Made by a program: the position numbers and the translations under genes | In this document: one piece after another, positions 8,902 through 17,909 of the stretch | Numbering within the stretch: the stretch's first letter is position 1 | How the letters are laid out: the number at the start of each line of letters is the position of its first letter | Source of the DNA: UBA826 sp045564655 | GTDB taxonomy: Bacteria > Chloroflexota > Dehalococcoidia > Lucifugimonadales > UBA826 | Assembly: GCA_045564655.1 (NCBI GenBank) | Contig: JBJLGX010000001.1 | Span: 122,367-186,366 of the forward strand | Length of the DNA: 64,000 nucleotides | Direction: 5' to 3' | The notes under the pieces: model-generated | Seen by the model: the letters and a program-made list of their open reading frames with translations, nothing else | What the model was told of the DNA's origin: nothing | Databases searched by the model: none

Positions 8902-9816
8902 TTAGGATTTTTCTTCTAAAGAAGAGTCTTCCTCTTTTTTTTCTATTCCAGGAGCTTCTTCAATGGGGTTGGAAGATTCAGAGTCGCTGACTTCTGCTTT
9001 TGAATCTTTTTCTGCTTCTTCGATACTTACGGTTGAATATGTAACCATTCTTGGAGAGCTATCAGATTCATTTTCTTCTTCCCCTTGACTAGATGTTCTT
9101 TTAAGATGTCCTTTGATAACTGCGTCGGACATATATCTTGATATAAGTTTTATGCCTCTTATGGCATCATCATTTCCGGGAATTGGGTAATCTATCAGCC
9201 GAGGGTTGCAGTTTGTGTCAACTAAAGCAATAACAGGGATTCCAACTCTTTGAGCCTCTGCTACAGCTATCTCTTCTTTTCCAATATCAATAATGAATAA
9301 TGCTCCAGGTATCTCTGTCATGTCTTTGATACCAATAAGATTTTTATTAAGCCGATCTATCTCTTCATCATATTTTAAAGATTCTTTTTTGCTTAACACA
9401 TCAAATTCACCAGCAGCACGCTTAGATTCTAAGGATACTAAGTGCTCTATTCTAGATTGAATTGTTCGAAAATTAGTTAATGTGCCACCTAACCATCTAT
9501 TGGCTATATATGGTGAATTGCACCTTTCGGCTTCTTCTATTAATGTGCTTCGTGCCTGTTTTTTAGTTCCAACAAATAATATTTTTTTATTATTAAAGGC
9601 AAGATCAGATATTATTTTTGAGGCTTCTTTTACTCTGTCTAAGGTTTGTTCTAAATCAATTATGTGAATGCCATTTCTATGTGCGAAGATAAATTCATCC
9701 ATTTTAGGATTCCACATCCTCTTTTGATGTCCGAAGTGAACCCCTGCCTCTAAAAGAGATCTGATGTTGATTTCATATTTGTCTTCCGCTGGTGAGTTAG
9801 CGGTTTCCTGAACCAT
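8902..9816 (-). CDS. rpsB: 30S ribosomal protein S2 with acidic C-terminal tail
   Basis: Small-subunit ribosomal protein. The core (about residues 14-240) has LLEAGVHFGHQKRMWNPKM, FVGTKKQA, ANRWLGGTLTNF and PVIALVDTNCNPRLIDYPIP, all diagnostic of S2. Residues about 242-304 form an extra tail rich in Glu, Asp and Ser (GEEENESDSS, IEEAEKDS, EKKEEDSSLEEK). It is likely disordered and not part of the conserved fold. First gene of the rpsB-proS operon, with its own promoter upstream. AAGG stands about 10 nt before the ATG. Confidence 0.97.
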   Translation of the reverse strand: MVQETANSPAEDKYEINIRSLLEAGVHFGHQKRMWNPKMDEFIFAHRNGIHIIDLEQTLDRVKEASKIISDLAFNNKKILFVGTKKQARSTLIEEAERCNSPYIANRWLGGTLTNFRTIQSRIEHLVSLESKRAAGEFDVLSKKESLKYDEEIDRLNKNLIGIKDMTEIPGALFIIDIGKEEIAVAEAQRVGIPVIALVDTNCNPRLIDYPIPGNDDAIRGIKLISRYMSDAVIKGHLKRTSSQGEEENESDSSPRMVTYSTVSIEEAEKDSKAEVSDSESSNPIEEAPGIEKKEEDSSLEEKS

Positions 9817-9906
9817 ATAATCTAGCCTTCCTGTTTTTAAACAAAACTAATTTAAAATATTTGCTCTTATAAATTTAATATCAAAAAACTCACAAAAAGC
9901 TAAAGA

Positions 9907-9936
9907 ATTGTATCATGGACACCGAAATGCAAGCAA
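9907..9936 (-). promoter_or_regulatory. Likely sigma-70 promoter of the rpsB operon
   Basis: On the minus strand a -35 box TTGCTT (9936-9931) and a -10 box TACAAT (9912-9907) are separated by 18 nt. The -10 is preceded by TG one base upstream, giving an extended -10. This predicts a 5' leader of about 85 nt before rpsB, which could hold autoregulation by S2, but I could not assign a structure to it. Confidence 0.55.
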
Positions 9937-9942
9937 AGGTTA

Positions 9943-10569
9943 CTAGTCTTTATTAAATAAGTAATTAATTTTGCATGCAATGGTTTCCTGCATAAGTTTT
10001 ATTTTACATCTATATTCAGGATTCAAGATTTCTGACAAAGACATTATTAATGCGTTTTCCAAATTATCTGGATAGAATTTTTTCCTTTCTCCAACTATTT
10101 CGAAACCAAAATTGGTATACATTTTTATAGCAGGATTATTTGAGACTCTAACTTCTAATGTTATTTTGTTAAACGATTTTTCAATGACTCTATTGATACA
10201 TTCACTAAGTAATAAACTTCCTATTTTGAGTTTAGTATATTCTCGTCTGACGCCAATAGACATAATGTGAATTTCCTCGAAGTATTCCCAGTATCTTACA
10301 AATCCGATTAAGAATTTTTCTCCTTTATGCCATCCTGTTCGCCCGTTTCTGTAATTTAAAGGTCTTATATGAGGCATCAAATCCAAATGATTTGGATGTA
10401 ATGTGTTTAATTCAGTGATGATTGTTGTAGATTGAGTCCTTTGTAATTCCTTTTTAAATTGTGTTTGAGGAAATAATTCTGGGAATGCATCATTCTCGAT
10501 CATTGATACCTGGTCAATGTCTTTTTCTTGCATATCTCGACATACGAATATTGGAGCAGACTTTTTCAT
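9943..10569 (-). CDS. rimI: GNAT N-acetyltransferase, RimI-like
   Basis: Likely protein N-alpha-acetyltransferase of the RimI type, which acetylates the N-terminal Ala of ribosomal protein S18. The 208 residues show the GNAT fold. The acceptor-side strand EIHIMSIGVRREY leads into the acetyl-CoA loop TKLKIGSLLLSE, then TLEVRVSNNPAIKMYTNFGF and the tail FYPDNLENALIMSL. The last two are typical of RimI. It is longer than E. coli RimI (148), with a roughly 20-residue extension at each end. It lies upstream of rpsB on the same strand but is separated from it by the rpsB promoter. The substrate could differ, so the symbol is tentative. Confidence 0.75.
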   Translation of the reverse strand: MKKSAPIFVCRDMQEKDIDQVSMIENDAFPELFPQTQFKKELQRTQSTTIITELNTLHPNHLDLMPHIRPLNYRNGRTGWHKGEKFLIGFVRYWEYFEEIHIMSIGVRREYTKLKIGSLLLSECINRVIEKSFNKITLEVRVSNNPAIKMYTNFGFEIVGERKKFYPDNLENALIMSLSEILNPEYRCKIKLMQETIACKINYLFNKD

Positions 10570-10614
10570 GGTATGTATTTTATCCGAATTATTAAGTTAT
10601 GATATTAAATATTA

Positions 10615-12399
10615 ATGATTTATATATTTCGCATCATAAAAATCGCATTTGTCCATAAAGAAAGACTGATTCTGGCATATTTATGTACTGCTGGCGCAGT
10701 CGCATCTTATGTGGTTCTACCAATGATATTCGGTAAAGCTATCGATAATGTTATAAGCAATCTAAATGTTGAATCCCCAGAATATAACTATATTTATTTG
10801 TCTGCAGTAATCATATTAGGATTGAGTGTTATTAGAGGTGTTCTATCATTTTTCCAGACTTATATGGCTGAAGCCCTTTCCCAAGACGTTTCTTATGATT
10901 TAAGGAATCAATTTTATGATCATATTCAATATCAAGGTTTTGATTTCCATGATCGATACCATACAGGTAACTTGATGTCTCGAGCTATAACAGACATTGA
11001 AAATATTAGGATGTTTATAAACATGGGATTAGTGCGGTCTGCTTATTTTATTTCACTTTTTATAATTGTGGCCATAATATTAGTTAATCTTAATTGGCAA
11101 TTGGGATTAATTGGAGCAACTTTCATGCCGGTTGTCGCTATTTACACAGCTAAAGTCAGATTAAAGATGCGCAAACTGTATTTGATCGTTCAAGAAAAAA
11201 TGGCCGATCTAAGTATTGTCATGAATGAGAATTTTTCTGGTATAAAAGTTGTTAAAGCTTTTGGTGCTCAAAGATACGAGGAAACAAAATTTGATTCAAA
11301 AAGTTCAGAAGTAGCACAAGTATATGTTAAAGCTGAGCAATTACGGTCATCTAGTCTGTCATTTATGTTGTTTACATTTTTAATAGCTATTGCATTAGTA
11401 CTGTTTTTTGGTGGTAGGTTTGCTATTCAAGGAGATTTAACACCTGGCGAATTAGCTCAATTTGTTTTTTATTTACAGATACTGGCTATGCCAGTTAGGA
11501 TGGCTGGCTGGGTTGTCAATTCTTATGCAAGAGCAGCTTCAGCGGGAGAGAGATTATTTGAGATATTAGACGCAAAATCTAATGTTACCGAATCAGATGA
11601 TTCATTAGTTATGACAGATGTTAAAGGAAAAGTTAAATTTGAAAATATTTCATTTAGGTACGGGAATGATAATAATGTTTTAGATGATTTCACGCTTGAT
11701 GTAAAACCCGGTGAAACCATAGCACTATTAGGATCTCCAGGTAGTGGGAAATCAACACTAATGAATCTTTTACCCAGATTTTATGATGTTACGGATGGGA
11801 CTATATTAATAGACGATATTGATATTAAAAGATTCACCTTAAAATCGTTGAGAGACAAGATCGGGATTGTACATCAAGACGTTTTTTTATTCACAGATAC
11901 TTTGAAAGAGAATATATCTTATGGATTAAATAATCCAAATATGAAAGATATTAAGCATGCAGCATCAATAGCAATGTTAGATGAGTTTATAGATTCTTTA
12001 GAGAATGGATATGATACTTATATTGGAGAAAGGGGATCTACTTTGTCAGGTGGGCAGAGGCAAAGAATGGCTATTGCTCGTGTAGTTTTGATGAATCCTC
12101 CGATTCTGATATTAGATGATTCTACTTCAAATGTTGATTCAGATACTGAGGATAAGATAAAAACAGCAATGAATTCTATAATGGAAGATAGAACTACATT
12201 TGTCATTGCAAATCGCCTAAGTACTCTTCATGAAGCAGATCGAATACTCGTTATGGATAAAGGGTATATTGTAGATGAAGGTACTCATAAAGAACTCATA
12301 TCTAAGTCGGGTACGTATAAAAATATATATAACCTACAACTTAAACCCCAAGAAGGTTTTTTTAAAGAAGTTAATATGTCTGAAGATGGGTTACTATGA
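10615..12399 (+). CDS. ABC exporter half-transporter with degenerate ATP site (subunit 1)
   Basis: Type IV (MsbA/LmrCD-like) ABC exporter subunit of 594 residues. Six membrane helices occupy about residues 20-310, followed by a nucleotide-binding domain. Walker A GSPGSGKS is at 373-380 and a canonical LSGGQ signature at 477-481. The catalytic Glu after Walker B is Asp (DD at 501-502), and the H-loop His is Asn (IANRLS, Asn533). Its own Walker A/B half-site is therefore catalytically degenerate, while its signature is intact. The downstream partner gene overlaps by 4 nt (ATGA), pointing to a heterodimer. Substrate (lipid, drug or peptide) is unknown. No clear Shine-Dalgarno precedes the ATG. 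Confidence 0.92.
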   Translation: MIYIFRIIKIAFVHKERLILAYLCTAGAVASYVVLPMIFGKAIDNVISNLNVESPEYNYIYLSAVIILGLSVIRGVLSFFQTYMAEALSQDVSYDLRNQFYDHIQYQGFDFHDRYHTGNLMSRAITDIENIRMFINMGLVRSAYFISLFIIVAIILVNLNWQLGLIGATFMPVVAIYTAKVRLKMRKLYLIVQEKMADLSIVMNENFSGIKVVKAFGAQRYEETKFDSKSSEVAQVYVKAEQLRSSSLSFMLFTFLIAIALVLFFGGRFAIQGDLTPGELAQFVFYLQILAMPVRMAGWVVNSYARAASAGERLFEILDAKSNVTESDDSLVMTDVKGKVKFENISFRYGNDNNVLDDFTLDVKPGETIALLGSPGSGKSTLMNLLPRFYDVTDGTILIDDIDIKRFTLKSLRDKIGIVHQDVFLFTDTLKENISYGLNNPNMKDIKHAASIAMLDEFIDSLENGYDTYIGERGSTLSGGQRQRMAIARVVLMNPPILILDDSTSNVDSDTEDKIKTAMNSIMEDRTTFVIANRLSTLHEADRILVMDKGYIVDEGTHKELISKSGTYKNIYNLQLKPQEGFFKEVNMSEDGLL

Positions 12400-14207
12400 A
12401 TAATTTTGGGATGGGGGGACATGCAGCTGCAAAAGGACATTCCGATGAAGAAGTTTTTGGTAAAGCATATGATCAAAGAGTAATTTTAAGATTGTTTCCT
12501 TATGTGAAGCCGTTTAAGAAGTTATTAATAATTTCAATAATAGCGATGCTCGTCTATACAGTTACATTAGTTGCGGTACCGTGGATTATTGCATGGGCAA
12601 TTAATGATTATGTCATTCCTGGAAATATTGATGGATTAAATTATGTGTTTGGTTTATTTTTGCTATTAGCTCTTACAAATTGGATAAGTAATTATATTCA
12701 ACAAACAACAATGCAACAGGTGGGGCAAGGTGTTCTTTGGAAATTAAGAGGTAATTTGTTTTCCCACGTACAAAAACAATCAATGAGATATTTTGATTCA
12801 ACAGAAGTTGGCAGATTAATGTCTAGGGTTCAAGGAGATGTGAGCCAGTTACAAGAATTTTCTTCTTTAATGGTTATGAGTCTAGGAGAATTATTGAGTT
12901 TAGTTGGAATAATAATTGCCTTATTTCTTTTAAATTATAAGCTCGCACTCATAACCCTTCTAGTGCTTCCATTATTAGTATTACTGATGATTGTATGGCA
13001 AAAATATGCTAAGAAAGCTTTTATAGAAGTTAGGGTCCGTATTGCTATTGTAAACGCAGCATTTAATGAGAATATATCTGGGGTTAAAGTTGTTCAAAGT
13101 CTTAATAGGCAAACTAAAAATCTAGATATTTTTAGTTTAAAAAATTCAGATCATCGTGCGGCTAATTTTAAGGCTTCTAAATTAGCTGCAGGATTAATTC
13201 CCGGTGTGGACATATTGACTGCTGTTGCTATTGCATTGACTATCGTCATTGGAGCTATGCTGGTATCTGATTCTTCTTTAGAAGTTGGGACATTAGTTGG
13301 CTTTGTTATGTATATCCAACGTTTTTTTGATCCGATTAGGAATTTAACTCAACAATACACTCAACTCCAACGATCCATGGCTTCAGGATCTAGGATATTT
13401 GATTTGTTGGACAAAAAACCTGATTTTGAAGATTCAAATAGGTCAATTGATATTGGGGAAATTGAAGGAAACATTGAATTTAAGAATATTAACTTTTCAT
13501 ACAATTCAGAAGATGTTGTATTGAGAAATGTTAACTTAGAGATTAAATCAGGCGAAACGGTAGCCTTCGTTGGCCCAACAGGAGCAGGGAAAACAACTTT
13601 AGTATCGATATTGTCGAGATTCTATTATTTAAATCAAAATAGCGGAGATATATTGATTGATGGTGTTAATTTAAATGACATTAAAATAGATTCTTTGTCT
13701 AGGCAAATGAGCATGGTCTTGCAGGAGCCCTTTTTGTTTTCTGGAACTGTAAAAGAAAATATTAAATATAATAATCCGGGATCTTCTGATGAAAGTATGT
13801 ATAAAGCTACAAAATCAGTGGGGGCTCATGATTTTATTATGAATATGGAGAGAGGCTACGATACTTTAATTCTAGAAAGAGGATCTAATGTTAGTTTAGG
13901 GCAAAGGCAGCTTTTAAGTTTTGCTCGAGCTATTTTATCTAATCCTAAAATTTTAATATTAGATGAGGCCACATCAAGCATAGATAGTTATACTGAATTA
14001 CGTATTCAAGAAGCATTAAAGACTATTCTAAAAGATAGAACTGCTATTATTATCGCTCATAGATTGTCTACTGTCAGAGGAGCAGATAGAATTATCGTAT
14101 TGAATGACGGGGAGATTGTTGAAGATGGTAATCATAAAGAGTTAATGAACGCAAAATATTTGTATCATCATTTATACAACATGAATTTTTCCTCAATAGA
14201 ACCTTAG
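12396..14207 (+). CDS. ABC exporter half-transporter with catalytic ATP site (subunit 2)
   Basis: Partner of the preceding half-transporter, 603 residues. A short Gly/His-rich N-terminus (GMGGHAAAKGH) precedes six membrane helices (about 40-330) and the ATPase domain. Walker A GPTGAGKT is at 393-400, Asp523-Glu524 form an intact Walker B/catalytic pair, and the H-loop His555 is present. The signature is altered to VSLGQ (499-503) instead of LSGGQ. Combined with subunit 1, one composite site (this Walker A/B with the partner LSGGQ) is complete and the other is degenerate. This is the arrangement known for TM287/288, BmrCD and LmrCD. Confidence 0.92.
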   Translation: MNNFGMGGHAAAKGHSDEEVFGKAYDQRVILRLFPYVKPFKKLLIISIIAMLVYTVTLVAVPWIIAWAINDYVIPGNIDGLNYVFGLFLLLALTNWISNYIQQTTMQQVGQGVLWKLRGNLFSHVQKQSMRYFDSTEVGRLMSRVQGDVSQLQEFSSLMVMSLGELLSLVGIIIALFLLNYKLALITLLVLPLLVLLMIVWQKYAKKAFIEVRVRIAIVNAAFNENISGVKVVQSLNRQTKNLDIFSLKNSDHRAANFKASKLAAGLIPGVDILTAVAIALTIVIGAMLVSDSSLEVGTLVGFVMYIQRFFDPIRNLTQQYTQLQRSMASGSRIFDLLDKKPDFEDSNRSIDIGEIEGNIEFKNINFSYNSEDVVLRNVNLEIKSGETVAFVGPTGAGKTTLVSILSRFYYLNQNSGDILIDGVNLNDIKIDSLSRQMSMVLQEPFLFSGTVKENIKYNNPGSSDESMYKATKSVGAHDFIMNMERGYDTLILERGSNVSLGQRQLLSFARAILSNPKILILDEATSSIDSYTELRIQEALKTILKDRTAIIIAHRLSTVRGADRIIVLNDGEIVEDGNHKELMNAKYLYHHLYNMNFSSIEP

Positions 14208-14221
14208 GAGACATTTACTTA

Positions 14222-14581
14222 ATGAAAATATTTTTTTGTCCTGAATGTGGTGGTTATACCTTAGGGCCTGCGTCTTCATGTGATGAATGTCAGGCTGATT
14301 TACCTGGGGATTCATGGGCGGAAGTAACAGAAGAAGAGTTACAACAATTACAATATGCTGAAGATTTCCACCTGCCTTCTGGAATTCCTGGTTGGGAATA
14401 TGATGTAATTAAATTCAAATCTGATGGATTAGATGAAGGAGGTGTTTCCTATTCGGCATCTTTGTTAAAAAAGATGGGAGATTCAGGATGGGAATTAATT
14501 GATATAACTTCATTTGGTAATAAAAATGAACAGAAATATGGTGTTTTTAAACGTCCTTGGGAAGATATAGAGAAAGATTAA
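14222..14581 (+). CDS. Zinc-ribbon protein with DUF4177-like domain
   Basis: A 119-residue protein of unknown function. The N-terminus has two CxxC pairs (Cys6/Cys9 and Cys20/Cys23) forming a likely zinc ribbon. An acidic linker follows, then a domain with GWEYDVIKFKSDG and LLKKMGDSGWELIDITSF. That pattern matches the DUF4177 family (the 'W-E ... GWELV' small beta/alpha domain). It follows the ABC exporter by 14 nt and AGGAG precedes the start, so it is probably co-transcribed and may be an accessory to the exporter. The ribbon could bind nucleic acid or protein. Domain call is good, role unknown. Confidence 0.7.
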   Translation: MKIFFCPECGGYTLGPASSCDECQADLPGDSWAEVTEEELQQLQYAEDFHLPSGIPGWEYDVIKFKSDGLDEGGVSYSASLLKKMGDSGWELIDITSFGNKNEQKYGVFKRPWEDIEKD

Positions 14582-14605
14582 TAATATTTTTTTAAATATT
14601 ATTAA
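14578..14605. terminator. AT-only bidirectional hairpin between convergent genes
   Basis: A perfect 12-bp inverted repeat (TTAATAATATTT, loop TTTT, AAATATTATTAA) overlaps the stop codons of both the zinc-ribbon gene (14579-14581) and the convergent NUDIX gene (14592-14594). Because both ends are A/T runs it can act in either direction. It has no G-C pair, so strength as an intrinsic terminator is uncertain. Confidence 0.5.
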
Positions 14606-15080
14606 TATAGTCAGCTATGATCTCATCGTCATACGGGAAAGGTAATGATGGAAGATTGTTCACTGGGAACCATTTTATTTCTTTCACTTCTTCGCCAGCT
14701 TTTCCTTTATTGATATCCAGAGCTATTGCTGTATAAACGATTATTACTACAGAACCTTTACCAGAATACACTCCTTGAAGTTGTGTGATTTTTATATCAA
14801 GGCAAGTTTCTTCTTTAATTTCACGTATTGCTGCATCTTTTGTGTTTTCTCCTCTATCTACATATCCTGAAGGAAAACTCCAATGATCAATATGCGGTTC
14901 TATATCTCTTTTAACTAATAAAAGACTTTTACTATTTTCGATTAATATTACAATCGCAACTTTGGGATCTAAGTATGAAAAAATTTCACAATTTGGGCAA
15001 TATGGTTGAATCTTACCTTTTAATGTATGGTCCTGTAGTTTGTATCCACAGATTTGGCAATATGATACTGATTTAAACAC
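14592..15080 (-). CDS. NUDIX hydrolase with N-terminal zinc ribbon
   Basis: Hydrolase of nucleoside-diphosphate-linked compounds, 162 residues. A zinc ribbon with Cys8/Cys11 and Cys28/Cys31 (CQIC and CPNC) precedes the NUDIX fold. The NUDIX box runs from Gly72 to Ile96, with GYVDRGEN and REIKEETCLDI; the usual Gly near the box end is Cys. The zinc ribbon plus NUDIX layout resembles the NudC-like/ADP-ribose pyrophosphatase-like group, but the NudC SQPWPFPxS motif is absent. NADH specificity is therefore not supported. It is convergent with the preceding gene and shares its terminator. Confidence 0.85.
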   Translation of the reverse strand: MFKSVSYCQICGYKLQDHTLKGKIQPYCPNCEIFSYLDPKVAIVILIENSKSLLLVKRDIEPHIDHWSFPSGYVDRGENTKDAAIREIKEETCLDIKITQLQGVYSGKGSVVIIVYTAIALDINKGKAGEEVKEIKWFPVNNLPSLPFPYDDEIIADYINNI

Positions 15081-15120
15081 AAGAGTAGACCTTTATTAAA
15101 ATTATTTTACATATTTCTGT

Positions 15121-15148
15121 TTGTTATTTTTAATGCGAAGTATATTAT
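15121..15148 (+). promoter_or_regulatory. Possible promoter of the CCA-adding enzyme gene
   Basis: TTGTTA (15121-15126) and TATTAT (15143-15148) are spaced by 16 nt in the 103-nt gap between two divergent genes. The boxes are plausible sigma-70 elements but common by chance in such AT-rich DNA. Nothing else is visible in the gap. Confidence 0.35.
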
Positions 15149-15183
15149 ATGAGTATATGGATATGTAAATTAATATTTTTGGT

Positions 15184-16407
15184 ATGTATATGAATGTTTC
15201 TACTAATATTTCCAATTCTCTTGAATTAAATCAAATTTCTGCATTAGAAATGTTAGGAAATGTTGCCTCACAGATTAACGTTGATGCTTTTTTAATTGGA
15301 GGTTCTGTTCGAGATCTAATATTAGGGATAAAACTCAAAGATATAGATGTTTGTGTTGAATCAGATATTCAAACATTCATTGATGCGATTCCTTCTAAGG
15401 ATATTGAAATATGTTCTGTTTCACAATTTGGAACAGCGAAAATTAAAATTTTTGGTCAAACTATAGATTTAGCAATGACTAGAACAGAATTCTATTCAGA
15501 ATCTGGAGTATTACCTACGGTTGTATTCAGTAATATATACGATGATATTTACAGAAGAGATTTCACTGTTAATACTATGTGCGTATTTTTAAACTCTAAT
15601 CGGTGGGGAGATCTTTTAGATAAATTTGGGGGACTGTCAGATTTAGAGTCTCGTAAAATACGTGCATTGCACCCAACTAGTTTTATAGATGATCCTACGA
15701 GGGTATTTAGAGCTTTCAGGTATGCGTCTCGGTTGGAATTTAAAATCGAAAAGATTACTTCAGCATCTATCGAATTGGATGAAATCAAAAAATTGTCAGG
15801 GATAAGAATTTCCAATGAGCTGAAACGTATTTTTTCAGAAGGGAAATTTATTAAAATTCTTGAAGAATTAGAAGACTTTGGTGTTTTGCGATCAGTTTAT
15901 AATAATTTGTTTCTGTCAGATCATTTATTGCATGTCTTTTCTAACAATCATGAGGCGATAGTAAGATATCCAGATTATGGAATATTGGCTATGGCATTTG
16001 ATATATCTGATATGAAACACCGGATAGAGTTTTCTACTCGTTTGCAACTTCCTAAAAACTTAATTAAGGCCATTGATGATATTAAATATATAGAAAAAAT
16101 GCCTTCTGAAAAGCCAAGTGAGTTATATTATTTGTTAAATGATGTTTCCGAATTAACTCTTGCAGTGGCTAAACTATACAAATCTAAAGAAATTAAAGAC
16201 CAGATAGATCTTTTCTTAAATAAATTGAAGCATACGAAATTAAAAATTAATGGTGAGGATTTACTAAAAAAAGGAATTTCAGGACCTGATATCGGATATA
16301 TGTTAAAAAAAATCAAATCTATTTTATTGGACGATGGAGTTGCAGATAATAAATCAGATCAAATGTTAATTCTAGACCAATTAATCATTGAAAATAATGA
16401 AACTTAA
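15184..16407 (+). CDS. tRNA nucleotidyltransferase / poly(A) polymerase family (CCA-adding)
   Basis: Class II nucleotidyltransferase of 407 residues that probably adds or repairs the 3' CCA of tRNA. The head domain has GGSVRD (39-44), the metal-binding DID (53-55), FGTAKI and RRDFTVN. A neck follows with the RNA/nucleotide-binding segment DPTRVFRAFRYASRL. The C-terminal half is a poorly conserved helical body with no HD domain visible. An in-frame ATG two codons downstream is an equally good start. The Shine-Dalgarno is poor. Whether it adds CCA, only CC or A, or poly(A) cannot be told from the motif set. Transcribed alone, convergent with fumC. Confidence 0.88.
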   Translation: MYMNVSTNISNSLELNQISALEMLGNVASQINVDAFLIGGSVRDLILGIKLKDIDVCVESDIQTFIDAIPSKDIEICSVSQFGTAKIKIFGQTIDLAMTRTEFYSESGVLPTVVFSNIYDDIYRRDFTVNTMCVFLNSNRWGDLLDKFGGLSDLESRKIRALHPTSFIDDPTRVFRAFRYASRLEFKIEKITSASIELDEIKKLSGIRISNELKRIFSEGKFIKILEELEDFGVLRSVYNNLFLSDHLLHVFSNNHEAIVRYPDYGILAMAFDISDMKHRIEFSTRLQLPKNLIKAIDDIKYIEKMPSEKPSELYYLLNDVSELTLAVAKLYKSKEIKDQIDLFLNKLKHTKLKINGEDLLKKGISGPDIGYMLKKIKSILLDDGVADNKSDQMLILDQLIIENNET

Positions 16408-16409
16408 TT

Positions 16410-17798
16410 TCAAGTCATTTTTTCTGGATTCAATATATCTTTAAGCTCTTCTTCACTGAAATTTGTTTCTTCTAAAGCGATTTCTAATATTGTTTTGTTA
16501 CTACTTTGAGCTTTGTGGGCTATCTCAGCAGATGCGTCATATCCAATATGGGGGACTAAAGTTGTTACAATTGCGAGCCCGTTTTTAACCATATCTGGTC
16601 CTTTTGAAGTTGCTTTTATTCCATCAATGCATTGAGTGGTTAAATTTGTCGCTGATGTACTTAGTATATTGATTGATTGTAACAAGTTATAAGCTGCAAC
16701 AGGCATCATTACATTTATTTCAAAATTACCTGATTGCCCAGCGATAGCAATTGTTGAATCATTACCAATTACATGAGCAGCTACTTGGCAGACAGATTCG
16801 GGAATTACAGGATTAACTTTTCCAGGCATTATAGAGCTGCCCGGTTGAACCTCTGGTAATTCTATTTCCCCAAATCCTCCTCGGGGTCCTGACCCCATCC
16901 ATCTAATGTCATTTGCTATTTTCATTAGGCTGATTGCTATTGTTTTTAGATTCCCACTTGCAGACACTATATTATCTAGAGTACTTTGAGACTGAAAATG
17001 GTTATCGGTTTCAAAGAATTTAATTCCTAAAGATTTCGATAGTTTTCCGCATATTTTATTAGCAAATTCAGGGTGAGTATTTACTCCTGTTCCTACTGCT
17101 GTTCCGCCTATAGCTAGTTCAGATAATTCTTCAAGGGCTTTTTGTGAACGACTTATACTGCGTGCTATTTGCCCTGCGTGCCCTAGGAATTCCTGACCTA
17201 ATCTTACTGGAGTAGCATCTTGCAAGTGAGTTCGTCCAGTCTTAACAACTGGCATAAATTCTTCCGATTTATCCATAAGAGATTTTTGTAATTTTTTTAA
17301 TGAAGGGATGAGGTTATCATTAATGCTTTTTGCTGCTGCTACATGAATGGATGTTGGTATCACATCATTGGAAGATTGTCCTAAGTTAACATGATCATTT
17401 GGATGAACTGGAATACGGGAACCTATTTCGCCGCCTAATATTTCGATCGCCTTATTTGATATGACTTCATTCGCATTCATATTAGTAGATGTCCCAGAAC
17501 CAGTCTGGAATATATCTACAACAAATTGGTCATCTAAGTTACCTTTAGCAACTTCTTCAGCAGATTTTATTATTGCTTCTCCAATTGATGTATCTAATAA
17601 TTTTAATTCGATATTAGTTTTTGCAGCAGCTAATTTAACATGAGCAATTGACTCAATGAAAGACCTGGAGAACCTTAGGTCACTGATAGGGAAATTCACT
17701 ACGGCTCTCATAGTGTTCGCTCCATAATAGGCACTAATAGGAACTTCAAATTCTCCCATTGAATCAGTTTCTTTTCTATATTCATTATTCTTTGTCAA
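16410..17798 (-). CDS. fumC: Fumarate hydratase class II
   Basis: TCA-cycle enzyme interconverting fumarate and L-malate. The roughly 462 residues show FQTGSGTSTNMNANEVI, HPNDHVNLGQSSNDVIPTS, TGRTHLQDATPV and the signature GSSIMPGKVNP. The following VIPESVCQV resembles actinobacterial-type FumC but also aspartase, so aspartate ammonia-lyase is the main alternative. The early SMGEFEVP and NFPIS segments favour fumarase. A GTG nine bases upstream gives a longer form. I chose TTG (17798) because GGAG stands 8 nt before it, whereas GGAG directly abuts the GTG. Convergent with the CCA enzyme, 2 nt apart. Confidence 0.88.
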   Translation of the reverse strand: MTKNNEYRKETDSMGEFEVPISAYYGANTMRAVVNFPISDLRFSRSFIESIAHVKLAAAKTNIELKLLDTSIGEAIIKSAEEVAKGNLDDQFVVDIFQTGSGTSTNMNANEVISNKAIEILGGEIGSRIPVHPNDHVNLGQSSNDVIPTSIHVAAAKSINDNLIPSLKKLQKSLMDKSEEFMPVVKTGRTHLQDATPVRLGQEFLGHAGQIARSISRSQKALEELSELAIGGTAVGTGVNTHPEFANKICGKLSKSLGIKFFETDNHFQSQSTLDNIVSASGNLKTIAISLMKIANDIRWMGSGPRGGFGEIELPEVQPGSSIMPGKVNPVIPESVCQVAAHVIGNDSTIAIAGQSGNFEINVMMPVAAYNLLQSINILSTSATNLTTQCIDGIKATSKGPDMVKNGLAIVTTLVPHIGYDASAEIAHKAQSSNKTILEIALEETNFSEEELKDILNPEKMT

Positions 17799-17909
17799 AT
17801 TAATCACTCCATTCTTTTGATTTATTACTAATATAGCTTAATCATCATTTTAAGTTTACTATTTTATATCAAGATGAAATTATATTTTCAGCATATTAGT
17901 CATGTGATT

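Noticed and set aside
16410..17798. Aspartate ammonia-lyase instead of fumarase
   Set aside because: The VIPE segment after MPGKVNP also occurs in actinobacterial-type FumC, and the N-terminal motifs fit fumarase better; kept as an alternative in the entry.
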